A stretch of 64,000 nt of DNA, taken from positions 1 to 64,000 of the forward strand of contig NZ_JSEP01000016.1 of NCBI RefSeq assembly GCF_001624695.1, given 5' to 3'. The notes beneath the pieces were generated by a model. It was not told the origin of the DNA. It searched no databases and saw only the letters and a list, made by a program, of their open reading frames with translations. Origin of the DNA: Labrenzia sp. OB1. GTDB taxonomy: Bacteria; Pseudomonadota; Alphaproteobacteria; Rhizobiales; Stappiaceae. Shown here piece by piece: positions 41,097-49,806 of the stretch. Each line of letters begins with the position of its first letter. Positions within the stretch are counted from its first letter, which is position 1. A program made the position numbers and the translations under genes.

Positions 41097-43070
41097 CTAA
41101 CCGGCTTCCACATCCTCAAGAGAGGCGAGCGGCTTGATATGATCGGTCGGACCCGTGAGGAGCCCCGTCACGGATTCCAGCTTTTGCTTGTGCTCGGCCC
41201 GCATTTCCGGCGTGACTGCGAACGTGTCCGCGTCCCTAAGCGGACCGAAGTCATGCCCTGTCAGCCGTTCCAGTTCCTCAATCGTCACCTGGTACTCCTC
41301 GAAACCCTGCCCGAAGACCAGTTCCAGGTCTTTTGGTTTGACGAGATGCTCCTGGGAGAGAATGAAGGCCTGCGCCTGAAGCACACGCCGGCTCGACCGT
41401 CCGCGCCGTGTCCTGCCGATCGAGGCAACGACCTTCCAGAAACGCATCGGCACCTGAATGCCCGAACGTTTCTGCACCGGGTCGCCGCAATCGAACACAC
41501 ATCCGACAAAGACCGAGATCCTCGCATCCGCATCGTCTGTCTTGTCGAGAACATGCTCCTCGAGCTTGAGCCATATTTTCTGGTTCAGGCTTTTGTGCTG
41601 GGGCGCGATATTCGGGAAATACATGGAGTCCCGATTGGCCAGTTCGGCCTCTTGCTTGGTTCCCCAGCAAGGATCGAGCCGGCGGATCAGATGGCCCCGG
41701 TCCAGATCGTTTCTGGAATAGAGATCTTCCCCGGCCTGTTGGTCTTCCGCGAGCCTGGGGTCGAGTTTGAAGGAATTTATCCTTCTCGGCCGGCGCAGTT
41801 CGTTGCCGTCGATGTTGGCGGCCGCATAAAAGGCGAGCCTGCGTTCTCCGTTTATGACGGCCGAAAAATGCGTGTATTTCAGCTCGGTGTCACCGGTGTG
41901 CGTCTGCGCGAGTTTGAGCACCTGCACACTGTTCAGTTCCGGAAGCGGAACCCGCAGGGAGCCCTCGCCGAGGAAGTCGGGCTGATAGCCCTGCCGGTCC
42001 TCGAAAAGCCGGCTGTCTTCCGCCGAAGCGGACCCGGTCGATCCGCCTGAAGACTTCGTGTCCTCGTCTTCGTCACCGGTTGCGGTTTCGAAATAAACGG
42101 AATGACGCGTCAGGATATCGGCGACGGCGTCAATCTTGACGGCGTAGTTCTGCGTCAGCGCGCTTCCAGCATAGTGAAGGCCCACGGCACCTCCCGTATC
42201 GACATCGATGATCATCGAACCGGAATTGCCGCCGAGGGTGGTCGCATTATGTGTGAAGCCTGTGGGCGACTGGTTTTCGTCCATGATCTGGCCGGGCGCG
42301 AAACGTTTGACGTTGTAGATATCGCTGAAATACTGGTCCATCGCATCGACCGGATTGTCGCGCACGGCTTTTGCCGGATAGCCGATGACGCCGATCGTGT
42401 CGGGCTTGCGTCCGTCAAGCTGAAGAGCGACGGGGTCCGCCATATTCGTCAACGCACTCCTGTCCATCTTGAGGATCGCCACGTCCGGCAATCCCGTTGG
42501 CTCGATATGGAGTATCGAGGACACCAGCATTTCGAGCTGTTCGTCGGATTCATGCTCCTCGCGCAGGTCCATGTAGACCTTGATGCCGCGCGCGAAGCCC
42601 CAGCCCTCGCGCCGAAGCTGGGCGAAATAGGCGGCAACATGCCGATTGGTGACGAAAGTGTCTTCATTCACACGCCAGCCGGTGCCGATCCATTTGTTGT
42701 GAGGATCGTTACGCAGATCCACCCTGCCGACATTGGCAATCGCCCGGTCGATCACATTACGCCTGGGAAGAAGAGCATCTCTCCAGAGTTGCAATTTGGG
42801 CGTTTCGAAGGTGCCGTTCTTGACCAGCAGCGACGGATAGCCGGTACGCATCACAATCGCTTCGGTATAGGTCGGAGCGCTCAGGTCGGTCTTGCCCTTG
42901 CGCAGCCGGTCGACCGCTTCTTCAAGTGTGGCCGGGCCACTTCTCGCGGTGACGCCTTCAAGCATCTCATCCGGCGGGAATGGCGCTTCCGAGACAATCT
43001 TGCTTTCGTTATTGAGAAGACTTTCAAGCGCTTGACGGTTTTCAAGCTGGGACTGGAAAACAGTTTTCAT
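41097..43070 (-). CDS. Trypsin-like serine protease fused to NUC1 DNA/RNA non-specific endonuclease
   Basis: This 657-residue two-enzyme fusion has no signal peptide or membrane span. Residues about 105-325 form a trypsin-like (S1/S46-type) protease with a catalytic triad: His 144 (FVTNRHVAAYF), Asp 196 (LPDVAILKM) and Ser 283 (TTLGGNSGSMIID). An acidic Ser/Gly linker (about 330-352) leads to a NUC1 endonuclease (about 385-560) with the DRGH motif at 457-460 (His 460 general base), Asn 496 (SLNQKIW) and Glu 504 as metal-site residues. The first 100 residues form an unknown N-terminal region that could be a sensor or propeptide. The 3' end is 117 bases from the C1 peptidase gene. A nuclease restrained or released by proteolysis is an attractive model; the biological role is not known. 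Confidence 0.82.
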   Translation of the reverse strand: MKTVFQSQLENRQALESLLNNESKIVSEAPFPPDEMLEGVTARSGPATLEEAVDRLRKGKTDLSAPTYTEAIVMRTGYPSLLVKNGTFETPKLQLWRDALLPRRNVIDRAIANVGRVDLRNDPHNKWIGTGWRVNEDTFVTNRHVAAYFAQLRREGWGFARGIKVYMDLREEHESDEQLEMLVSSILHIEPTGLPDVAILKMDRSALTNMADPVALQLDGRKPDTIGVIGYPAKAVRDNPVDAMDQYFSDIYNVKRFAPGQIMDENQSPTGFTHNATTLGGNSGSMIIDVDTGGAVGLHYAGSALTQNYAVKIDAVADILTRHSVYFETATGDEDEDTKSSGGSTGSASAEDSRLFEDRQGYQPDFLGEGSLRVPLPELNSVQVLKLAQTHTGDTELKYTHFSAVINGERRLAFYAAANIDGNELRRPRRINSFKLDPRLAEDQQAGEDLYSRNDLDRGHLIRRLDPCWGTKQEAELANRDSMYFPNIAPQHKSLNQKIWLKLEEHVLDKTDDADARISVFVGCVFDCGDPVQKRSGIQVPMRFWKVVASIGRTRRGRSSRRVLQAQAFILSQEHLVKPKDLELVFGQGFEEYQVTIEELERLTGHDFGPLRDADTFAVTPEMRAEHKQKLESVTGLLTGPTDHIKPLASLEDVEAG

Positions 43071-43331
43071 GACAGATACCCAAATGTTTGAACCAAGAAT
43101 AAGAAATAACTGATCGGAAAATTCGACCCTGAGGCGATAAAGGGAAATTATACACTAATAGCGTTTCGATTTACAGCCGAAAATTAAAAGAGCCGTAGTC
43201 GTTGCCGATGATCTCTCGTAGAAGCGGCCGCCGGATCTTGCGGAACGAAAACCAGTTCCGCAGTATCGTTTCGCTGCCTTTGGCACCTATATGTCTTCTT
43301 TAGTCAGGCAGACAAACCACCGGGATCGCAA

Positions 43332-44813
43332 ATGACCGCCACACCGCCCCTCTTCCAGTTCGACAATTCCTATGCCCGGGACCTCCCGGGGTTTTATGTC
43401 GCATGGGAAGGGGCAAAGGTCCCGCAGCCGGAACTTGTTCTCTTCAACCGTCCCCTGGCCGAAGAACTTGGTATCGATCCTGCAGGTCTGGAGACCGCCG
43501 ATGGTGCGGCAATTTTCGCTGGTGTGAAGCAGCCCGGAGGCGCCTCTCCCCTCGCCCAGGTCTATGCAGGCCATCAGTTCGGCGGATTCTCACCGCAGCT
43601 GGGAGACGGCAGGGCTCTGTTGCTGGGTGAGGTCATCGACACGCACGGACGGCGGCGCGACATCCAGCTCAAGGGCTCGGGACCGACGCCCTTCTCGCGC
43701 GGCGGCGACGGCAAGGCGGTCATAGGCCCGGTGCTGCGCGAATATATCATCGGCGAAGCCATGTACGCTCTGGGCATCCCGACCACGCGCGCCATGGCCG
43801 CCGTGACAACAGGCGAAATGATTTACCGGGAAGGTCCGAAGCCCGGTGCCGTCCTTGCCCGCGTCGCCGCAAGCCACCTGCGCGTCGGCACCTTCCAGTA
43901 TTTCGCGGCCCGCGGCGAAACAGACAAGGTCCGCCTTCTCGCAGACTATGCCATTTCCAGACACGATCCGGATCTTGCCGAAGACCCGGACCGTTTTCTC
44001 AGGTTTTTCCGCCGTGTCACGGAACGCCAGGCCGCGCTCATGGCTCGCTGGGTGCTCGTCGGCTTCGTGCATGGTGTCATGAACACGGACAACACCACGA
44101 TCTCCGGCGAAACCATCGATTACGGCCCATGTGCCTTCATCGACACCTACGATCCGCAGGCCGTGTTCAGCTCCATCGATCACGGCGGGCGCTATGCCTT
44201 TGCCCGCCAGCCGCAAATCGCCCAATGGAACCTTGCCCGCCTTGCAGAAGCACTGCTTGCCCTGATCGAGCCGGAGGATATGGACAAGGCGGTGGATCTG
44301 GCCGGTACGGAACTCGCCCGGTTCCCGGAGCTCTACAATGGGCACTGGCTGGAGGGCATGCGCGCCAAGCTCGGGCTTGAAACGGATGCGGAAGGCGACC
44401 TGGAGTTTTTCCAGGCACTATTGACGGCGATGGCCGAACAGGGCGTCGATTACACACTGTTCTTCCGCGCGCTGGGTGCGGCTGCGGAAGGTGCACCGGA
44501 AAAGGCGTGCGCGTTCTTTGCCGATCCGGCTGCGTTCGACCCCTGGCTGGCCGCGTGGCACGAAAGGCTGGAAGCGGAAGGAACAGCAACGGACCGTATC
44601 AGGACCAGCATGGATGCGGTCAATCCGATTTATATCCCCAGGAACCACAAGGTGGAAGAAGCGCTGAGTGCCGCTGAAACAGGTGACTACACAGCGGCCA
44701 GACAACTCCTGAACGTTCTGAAGACGCCGTTCACCGAGAACCCCGATTTCGAGGCCTATGCGCAGCCGGCGCCGGCATCCTTCGGCACCTACCAGACGTT
44801 CTGCGGCACCTGA
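43332..44813 (+). CDS. selO: Protein adenylyltransferase SelO (YdiU)
   Basis: SelO is a pseudokinase-fold enzyme that transfers AMP to Ser, Thr or Tyr of target proteins in the redox-stress response. The 493-residue protein is full length (E. coli 478). It has QLGDGRALLLGE, the ATP-site Lys 114 in IQLKGSGPTPFSRGGDG, Arg-containing ARVAASHLRVGTF, catalytic Asp 253 and Asn 254 in VHGVMNTDN, and metal-site Asp 263 in ETIDYGPCAF. It ends FCGT with a Cys, as in other bacterial SelO proteins. It diverges from the protease-nuclease gene over about 260 AT-rich bases; a functional link between them is not implied. Confidence 0.95.
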   Translation: MTATPPLFQFDNSYARDLPGFYVAWEGAKVPQPELVLFNRPLAEELGIDPAGLETADGAAIFAGVKQPGGASPLAQVYAGHQFGGFSPQLGDGRALLLGEVIDTHGRRRDIQLKGSGPTPFSRGGDGKAVIGPVLREYIIGEAMYALGIPTTRAMAAVTTGEMIYREGPKPGAVLARVAASHLRVGTFQYFAARGETDKVRLLADYAISRHDPDLAEDPDRFLRFFRRVTERQAALMARWVLVGFVHGVMNTDNTTISGETIDYGPCAFIDTYDPQAVFSSIDHGGRYAFARQPQIAQWNLARLAEALLALIEPEDMDKAVDLAGTELARFPELYNGHWLEGMRAKLGLETDAEGDLEFFQALLTAMAEQGVDYTLFFRALGAAAEGAPEKACAFFADPAAFDPWLAAWHERLEAEGTATDRIRTSMDAVNPIYIPRNHKVEEALSAAETGDYTAARQLLNVLKTPFTENPDFEAYAQPAPASFGTYQTFCGT

Positions 44814-44988
44814 AACCGGTGGGACACCTGTTTTGTTCACCGGGAAACGCACCGGAAATCCAATACTGAGCGCACAGGAGCACCGGTAGCGATCACTTGC
44901 CTCTTGCCCCCTTCCCGGCAGTCCGACTAGTCTCCCGCAAACAGCGCAAGCTGACCGATCTTTGCCTTTGAAACGGGAAGTTCCAGAT

Positions 44989-45417
44989 ATGCCCACACCC
45001 GCTTACGACGACCAGAATGTCTTTGCCAAAATCCTGCGCGGCGAGTTGCCGTGCCACAAGGTTTACGAAGATGACAAGACGCTGGTCATCATGGATATCA
45101 TGCCGCGCGGAGACGGGCATATTCTGGTGGTCCCGAAAGCGCCCTCGCGCAACATTCTGGACATCGCCGGCGAAGACCTCAATGCCGTCATGGCGACGGT
45201 CCAGAAGATGGCGCACACTGTGATCAAGGCATTCGATGCGAATGGCACGACCATCCAGCAGTTTTCCGAACCGGCGGGTGGACAGGTGGTTTTTCATACG
45301 CATGTGCACGTAATCCCGCGCTTCGACGGTGTGCCGCTCAAACCGCACACCGGCGAAATGGCCGACAATGATCTCCTCGCCGCCCAGGCGGAACAGATCC
45401 GCACAGCGCTCGGCTAG
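44989..45417 (+). CDS. HIT-family nucleotide hydrolase (Hint-like)
   Basis: This 142-residue HIT protein has FAKILRGELPCHKVYEDD at the N terminus, GHILVVPK in the middle and the histidine triad QVVFHTHVHVIPR near residue 105. Such proteins hydrolyse nucleoside phosphoramidates or dinucleotides and are typically homodimers in the cytosol. The ATG at 44989 is chosen because the conserved region begins right after it; an upstream start at 44962 adds non-conserved residues. It is a stand-alone gene between selO and a convergent GST gene. Confidence 0.93.
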   Translation: MPTPAYDDQNVFAKILRGELPCHKVYEDDKTLVIMDIMPRGDGHILVVPKAPSRNILDIAGEDLNAVMATVQKMAHTVIKAFDANGTTIQQFSEPAGGQVVFHTHVHVIPRFDGVPLKPHTGEMADNDLLAAQAEQIRTALG

Positions 45418-45480
45418 AAGCACTTTCCGGTCATATTGGATCATTTGCCCGGAAATCTGGTGACCTGGAAGCCAAAGGCG

Positions 45481-46131
45481 TCAGGCAACACCTGCCTTTT
45501 CGGCGGCTTCCTGCTGATCGGCCACAAGCCGCTGGTCGTCCTGAAGTACGGTTTGCGGCGCAGGGCGCTGAAAGTAGTTGTCGGTAAAAACCTTGAATTC
45601 CTCGAATTCCGGCACGAGGCCGTAGGCCATGCCCGCACGGAGCCCCGTGGCCCACAGGACATCGACAGCGGTTATTCTTTCTCCCAGCACATAAGGCCCC
45701 GTGGCAAGCTGCGCCCGCATGGTTTCCATCACCGTATCGTAGCTGCCATAGGCCGACATCACTTGCGGGGCTTCATCCCGTTTCATGGCGCGGTCGATCA
45801 GGGCGGGCTCGAAACAGGCCGCCATATAGACGAACCAGCGCAAATACGGCCCACGCAACGGATCGGTCAACGCAGGCGCCAGACCTTTGCCCGGAAAGAG
45901 ATCCGCGAGATAGAGATAGATCGCAACCTGCTCGGTAACGATCGCCTCACCGTGTCGCAGGGCCGGCACCTTGCCGGCAGGATTTAAGGCGAGATAGTCC
46001 AAACGGCGGTTTTCGCCCAGTTTCAGATTGAGAAAACTGAGTTTATAAGGGACGCCCAGCTCTTCAAGAAGCACGCGAACGCCAGTTGCCCGGGTCTGCG
46101 GGGCATAAAAAAGTTCTATTTGATCGGACAT
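45481..46131 (-). CDS. Glutathione S-transferase family protein
   Basis: This 216-residue cytosolic GST has the thioredoxin-fold N-terminal domain (IELFYAPQTRATGVRVLLEELGVPYKL, NPAGKVPALRHGEAIVTEQVAIYLYLADLFP) with the Pro before strand 3 and the glutathione-contacting Glu-Gln pair. An all-helical C-terminal domain contains the N-capping motif ITAVDVLWATGL. It probably conjugates or reduces a hydrophobic electrophile. It converges on the HIT gene. The substrate is unknown. Confidence 0.9.
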   Translation of the reverse strand: MSDQIELFYAPQTRATGVRVLLEELGVPYKLSFLNLKLGENRRLDYLALNPAGKVPALRHGEAIVTEQVAIYLYLADLFPGKGLAPALTDPLRGPYLRWFVYMAACFEPALIDRAMKRDEAPQVMSAYGSYDTVMETMRAQLATGPYVLGERITAVDVLWATGLRAGMAYGLVPEFEEFKVFTDNYFQRPAPQTVLQDDQRLVADQQEAAEKAGVA

Positions 46132-46168
46132 GCCGGCCTTATTCGATTGGAGTTGAGTTTCTGCGCGG

Positions 46169-46531
46169 TCAACCTAGCTTATCAAGGGCCAGCCAGCCAC
46201 ACAGCAGGAACGCCTCTGCTGACAGGACGCCGACAACAACTCTCTGCCGCGCGGCGAAAAAAGCTGCGAAACCAACCCCTGTCGCGGCCAGCCGCAGCCA
46301 GACAGGCGTTTCCGCCAATACGCCTTGCGGAAACAGGATCAGTTTGGAAATAACGCCGGCGACGAGTGCGGTTGCCACGCAGCGAACCCAGATGAGCAAC
46401 TCGCCGTCCTCACTGAGCCTGCCACCGGCAAAAACACCCAGCCAGCGCCAGACGTCGGTGGCCAACCAGCCCGCCACGAGGATCATCACGAAAGGCCACC
46501 ACCAGGTCTCGGAAAGAATCACATCCGTCAT
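46169..46531 (-). CDS. AzlD-family membrane protein
   Basis: This small (120-residue) hydrophobic protein has four likely membrane spans, beginning WWWPFVMILVAGWLATDVWRWLGVF, and is of the AzlD family. AzlC and AzlD together export branched-chain amino acids or related analogues. The start overlaps the AzlC-like stop (ATGA), a coupling that fits a two-subunit exporter. A conserved GVFAGGRLSEDGELLIWVRCVATALVAG segment supports the family call. Confidence 0.85.
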   Translation of the reverse strand: MTDVILSETWWWPFVMILVAGWLATDVWRWLGVFAGGRLSEDGELLIWVRCVATALVAGVISKLILFPQGVLAETPVWLRLAATGVGFAAFFAARQRVVVGVLSAEAFLLCGWLALDKLG

Positions 46532-47289
46532 GTCAGCCCCCTGCGGTAAAGCCGCGTGCCGACATAGGCCAGTGTGCCGCCGACAAGCCCTGTCCAGAGA
46601 AGGTCAAGACCGGGAAAATAGATGAAAAACAGCGGCCCCAGGGCCAACCCGGCGATCATGGCAACCCTGTCGGCATTCAGCCGGGAAGCCCCCCACAGCG
46701 AACACAGGAAATAGACCGGCGTCAGCAGGAAGAGCGCTCCTGCCACGATGTCCGGCAAGCGTTCGACAAGGAGATAGGCAATCGCGGTCATGCAGAAGAC
46801 GAAACTGGACACCGATCCGCCGAAGCCGACAAAAAACAGCAGGCGACCTTCTCTCGGCAGGTCCGGCAAGTGTTTCATCGCATAGACCCAGGCCGTCACC
46901 GCGACGAAATGGGAGGCGACAAGCAACTGCCAGTTCCGGGTCTTGCCCGGCACCTTGATGAGCGGCATCAGCGCCATGGTCATCGGCATCAGGCGTACGG
47001 ACGCCAGCGCCACGGCAATTCCGGCCGGAAGAAGCCCCATGCCGGAAGATAGCGCACCGGTCAGAACCACGATCGACGGCAGCGCCCAGACAAAACCGGT
47101 CATGGCAAGTGTTTCGGCCAAAGTCAGGCCGGTTTCGCGCGCAAGACCCGCGTAGCCGACAAAAGCCGCGGTGAGGATAAAAGCTGGAATGGAGATCGCC
47201 GCACGAGCTCCGCGCAACATCCAGATTCGGCCGGGAACCGTCGTGCCCGTCTGCGTTTCCGGCCACTCGGGCCTTTCAGGGACAGTCAT
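46528..47289 (-). CDS. AzlC-family permease, branched-chain amino-acid exporter subunit
   Basis: This 253-residue protein has about seven membrane spans and the AzlC pattern: GARAAISIPAFILTAAFVGYAGLARETGLTLAETLAMTGFVWALPSQ-like start (here ...WALPSIVVLTGALSSG), SVRLMPMTMALMPL and a short cytosolic loop PGKTRNWQLLVASHF. It exports branched-chain amino acids or azaleucine-like compounds with AzlD. A perfect palindrome GTAAGG-TTT-CCTTAC lies 28 bases upstream and is the likely operator of an unlinked regulator. Confidence 0.87.
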   Translation of the reverse strand: MTVPERPEWPETQTGTTVPGRIWMLRGARAAISIPAFILTAAFVGYAGLARETGLTLAETLAMTGFVWALPSIVVLTGALSSGMGLLPAGIAVALASVRLMPMTMALMPLIKVPGKTRNWQLLVASHFVAVTAWVYAMKHLPDLPREGRLLFFVGFGGSVSSFVFCMTAIAYLLVERLPDIVAGALFLLTPVYFLCSLWGASRLNADRVAMIAGLALGPLFFIYFPGLDLLWTGLVGGTLAYVGTRLYRRGLT

Positions 47290-47316
47290 TTCACAGGACT
47301 CGAAGCAAGGTAGATA

Positions 47317-47331
47317 GTAAGGTTTCCTTAC
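47317..47331. promoter_or_regulatory. Candidate operator upstream of azlCD
   Basis: A perfect 15-base inverted repeat (GTAAGG, spacer TTT, CCTTAC) lies just upstream of the AzlC-type start, within the likely promoter region. No linked regulator gene is present, so the binding protein is unknown. Confidence 0.5.
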
Positions 47332-47380
47332 CTTTTCGACACAAAGCTGTCCAGCCCGGCCGGTGGAAAGGCAGCCGGTA

Positions 47381-48085
47381 TCAGACCGATCGGGTCAGAC
47401 CGCCGTCGATCCGGATATTCTGCCCGGTGATATAGCCCGCCTGCTCGCTGGCAAGATAGGAAATCAGGCTAGAAACCTCATCCGAGTAACCATACCGGCC
47501 CATGGGAATGCGGGCCTTTCGGTCAGCCGTTTCCGGCAGACTGTCGATGAATCCCGGCAGGACATTGTTCATGCGTATGTTCCGAGCCGCGAACTTGTCG
47601 GAAAAAAGCTTGGTGAAAGCGGCAAGCCCCGCCCGGAACACTCCCGAGGTCGGAAACAGCGGATCCGGTTCAAAGGCTGCGAAAGTGGATATGTTGATAA
47701 TGGCACCGCCACCCTGGTCCGCCATCACCGGCGCGACAAGCCGGCTCGGGCGAATGACATTCATCAGGTAGACGTCCATGCCCAGGTGCCAATCCTCATC
47801 GCTTATTTCCAGAATGTCCCCTTTGGGACCGTGCCCCGCGGAATTTACCAGAACATCTATTTTTCCATAAGCTTCCAGAGTTTTCTTAATAATTTCATTC
47901 AAGTCATCGGCAACAAGGTTGGAGCCCGTGAACCCGATCCCGCCCAATTCTTTCGCGAGCGCCTCTCCCTTACCGGAGGACGACAGGATCGCGACCTTGA
48001 AACCATCGGCCGCCAATCGTTTGGCGGCATCAGCCCCCATCCCGGATCCGCCTGCCGTGATCACTGCAACTCTTGTCTCGGACAT
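47381..48085 (-). CDS. Atypical short-chain dehydrogenase/reductase (SDR)
   Basis: This 234-residue SDR has the N-terminal nucleotide loop AVITAGGSGMGADAAKRLA, the DVLVNSAGHGP (NNAG-like) motif, GAIINISTFAAF with the catalytic Ser position, and a C-terminal NIRIDGGLTRSV. The catalytic YxxxK is not seen: at its place the sequence reads FPTSGVFRAGL, with Ser-x3-Arg. From memory there is a proteobacterial SDR subgroup with this substitution, so it may be a natural variant. The ATG at 48085 has GGAG seven bases upstream; the longer frame is rejected. The substrate is unknown. Confidence 0.82.
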   Translation of the reverse strand: MSETRVAVITAGGSGMGADAAKRLAADGFKVAILSSSGKGEALAKELGGIGFTGSNLVADDLNEIIKKTLEAYGKIDVLVNSAGHGPKGDILEISDEDWHLGMDVYLMNVIRPSRLVAPVMADQGGGAIINISTFAAFEPDPLFPTSGVFRAGLAAFTKLFSDKFAARNIRMNNVLPGFIDSLPETADRKARIPMGRYGYSDEVSSLISYLASEQAGYITGQNIRIDGGLTRSV

Positions 48086-48299
48086 CAACTGTCTCCTGCT
48101 TCTCTGCACAAAGATTAGGGACCCTGCAAGCAATCCGCAAATGAATTGAAGGAATGGAATCGATCAAGGAACCATATGGGTAAAGCCGTTGGGACACAGC
48201 GATTTTCACGTTTCGGCAAGCACATGCCTATTCCACAAGGCGCAACTTCAGGTAATATATACCATTGATTGATTTTTATTGTTTTCAGAGGAATGCGAC

Positions 48300-49715
48300 A
48301 TGCCTATCGGACTTGTTTTGGGCGGCGGAGCCCCGAATTTGCCGCTGATGAGCGGTGCATTGCTGGCGCTCGATGAAGCAGGTCTCGAGTTCCGCGTGAT
48401 TTCCACCACCGGGGCCGGCATGCTGGCCGGGCTGCTTTATGCCTCGCCGCAAAGGGCAACTCCCGACAACGACCTTGCAACCACCCGCCGGGAGGCCCTG
48501 AAAGCCACCCGCCTCATGGGCATCGACGACCTGATTTATCACTTCATGCCCGTCAACTTCAAAATCTTCCAGAAACCCGGCCCGATTGCCGAGGCCATGG
48601 CCCCGGCCTTCAACACTTTCCTGTCCACTTTTCCCAGGGAAAGACGGGACCAGCGCCTGATGGGAGACTGGCTGGCTCTGGTTGCCGCGACGATGATGCC
48701 ATCCAATCTGAGCACGAAGAGCAAGGGGCTTTGCCAGGCACCATCCTGGATCGAGGCCATGGTCGATTTCGACGATCTGGTGAAAAATCTGGGCGAAACC
48801 CGCTTCCGCCTCGGCGCCTACAGCGTCGAGGACAGGGACGACGTCACATTCAACCGGGAAGACATCACCATCGACCACTGCAAAGCGGCTCTGGCGATGC
48901 CCTTCATCTATGAGCCCTACAAACTCAGAGATCCGAAGACCGGCGAGGAAAAAACCTATCTGGAGGGATCCGCCTTCGATCCTCTCAAACTCGATCCGGA
49001 TGACGTCATGGTCGAACATGACGTCGACACCATCATCTTCTTCGACATACTCGGCCATCGCAGGCTGATCGACGAGCCGCGCGACCTGACGGACGCCTGG
49101 GTTCAATCGATCATCGCCCCGCTTACCAGACTCGCCGAAAACAGCGTCACTTCCTTCAAGTCAAAGCGGGACCTTCATGCAAGGGAGCGTTTCCTGATGC
49201 AGATGGACCGGATCATGGATCTGGCCGAAAGCGACCCCGGGGCCATTCAAAAACAGCTCAAACAGGTGCGCAACGACCGGGAGCTTTACGAACTGGTCGA
49301 TCTGCTTGGCAGCGCGGATGTCGATCTGGCTGCATTCGACGACCGCGCCCAGACCTATCTCGATCAGAACCCGGATCCAGAGCTGGCCAAATTCGTGGGT
49401 CTGGCGCTGACCGACTACCGGACCTTCGTGCTGAAGCGCGAGGCGTTTCTGAAAAAACGGGAAAAGGCGCTCGGCGGCAAATCCATTTGCAAGAAGACGC
49501 ACAGCAGCCGCTCGGAACTGCTCAGAATGCCCTTCCGCCGGCACATTCCGGAAGAGCATTGGCCGAAGGTCCTCGACTGGAGCCATTCCAATATGTCGAT
49601 GCTCTTCGACATCGGCTACGAAACCGGCAAAAGCTTTGTCGCCAGTCACAAGGAACGGCTTGAAAGCAGCCTGGGAAAGACACTCGAACGTGAACCGGAA
49701 CCAGCCACCGCCTGA
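48300..49715 (+). CDS. Patatin-like phospholipase-fold protein with noncanonical active site
   Basis: This 471-residue protein begins with the patatin oxyanion loop GLVLGGGAPNLPLMSGALLALDEAGL and follows the family layout. The nucleophile loop, normally G-x-S-x-G, reads STTGAGMLAGLLYA, with Gly at the Ser position. The catalytic Asp motif, normally DGG or DGA, reads YLEGSAFDPLKL, with Glu for Asp. It may therefore be catalytically inactive or use another mechanism. The C-terminal half is helical and charged and is not part of the usual patatin core. The ATG at 48300 has AGAGGAA six bases upstream. It is a stand-alone gene followed by a bidirectional terminator. Confidence 0.75.
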   Translation: MPIGLVLGGGAPNLPLMSGALLALDEAGLEFRVISTTGAGMLAGLLYASPQRATPDNDLATTRREALKATRLMGIDDLIYHFMPVNFKIFQKPGPIAEAMAPAFNTFLSTFPRERRDQRLMGDWLALVAATMMPSNLSTKSKGLCQAPSWIEAMVDFDDLVKNLGETRFRLGAYSVEDRDDVTFNREDITIDHCKAALAMPFIYEPYKLRDPKTGEEKTYLEGSAFDPLKLDPDDVMVEHDVDTIIFFDILGHRRLIDEPRDLTDAWVQSIIAPLTRLAENSVTSFKSKRDLHARERFLMQMDRIMDLAESDPGAIQKQLKQVRNDRELYELVDLLGSADVDLAAFDDRAQTYLDQNPDPELAKFVGLALTDYRTFVLKREAFLKKREKALGGKSICKKTHSSRSELLRMPFRRHIPEEHWPKVLDWSHSNMSMLFDIGYETGKSFVASHKERLESSLGKTLEREPEPATA

Positions 49716-49758
49716 GCAGAGCGGGGCCGAAAGCCCCCTTCAGGCCTTCGCAAACAGA

Positions 49759-49788
49759 AAAAGCCCCGGAAGGGTATCCGGGGCTTTT
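49759..49788. terminator. Bidirectional terminator between the patatin-like gene and clpA
   Basis: A perfect 12-bp stem (AAAAGCCCCGGA, loop AGGGTA, TCCGGGGCTTTT) gives a GC stem with T runs on both strands. It serves the two convergent genes on either side. Confidence 0.9.
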
Positions 49789-49806
49789 CAGGTGTTTAAT
49801 CAAGCG

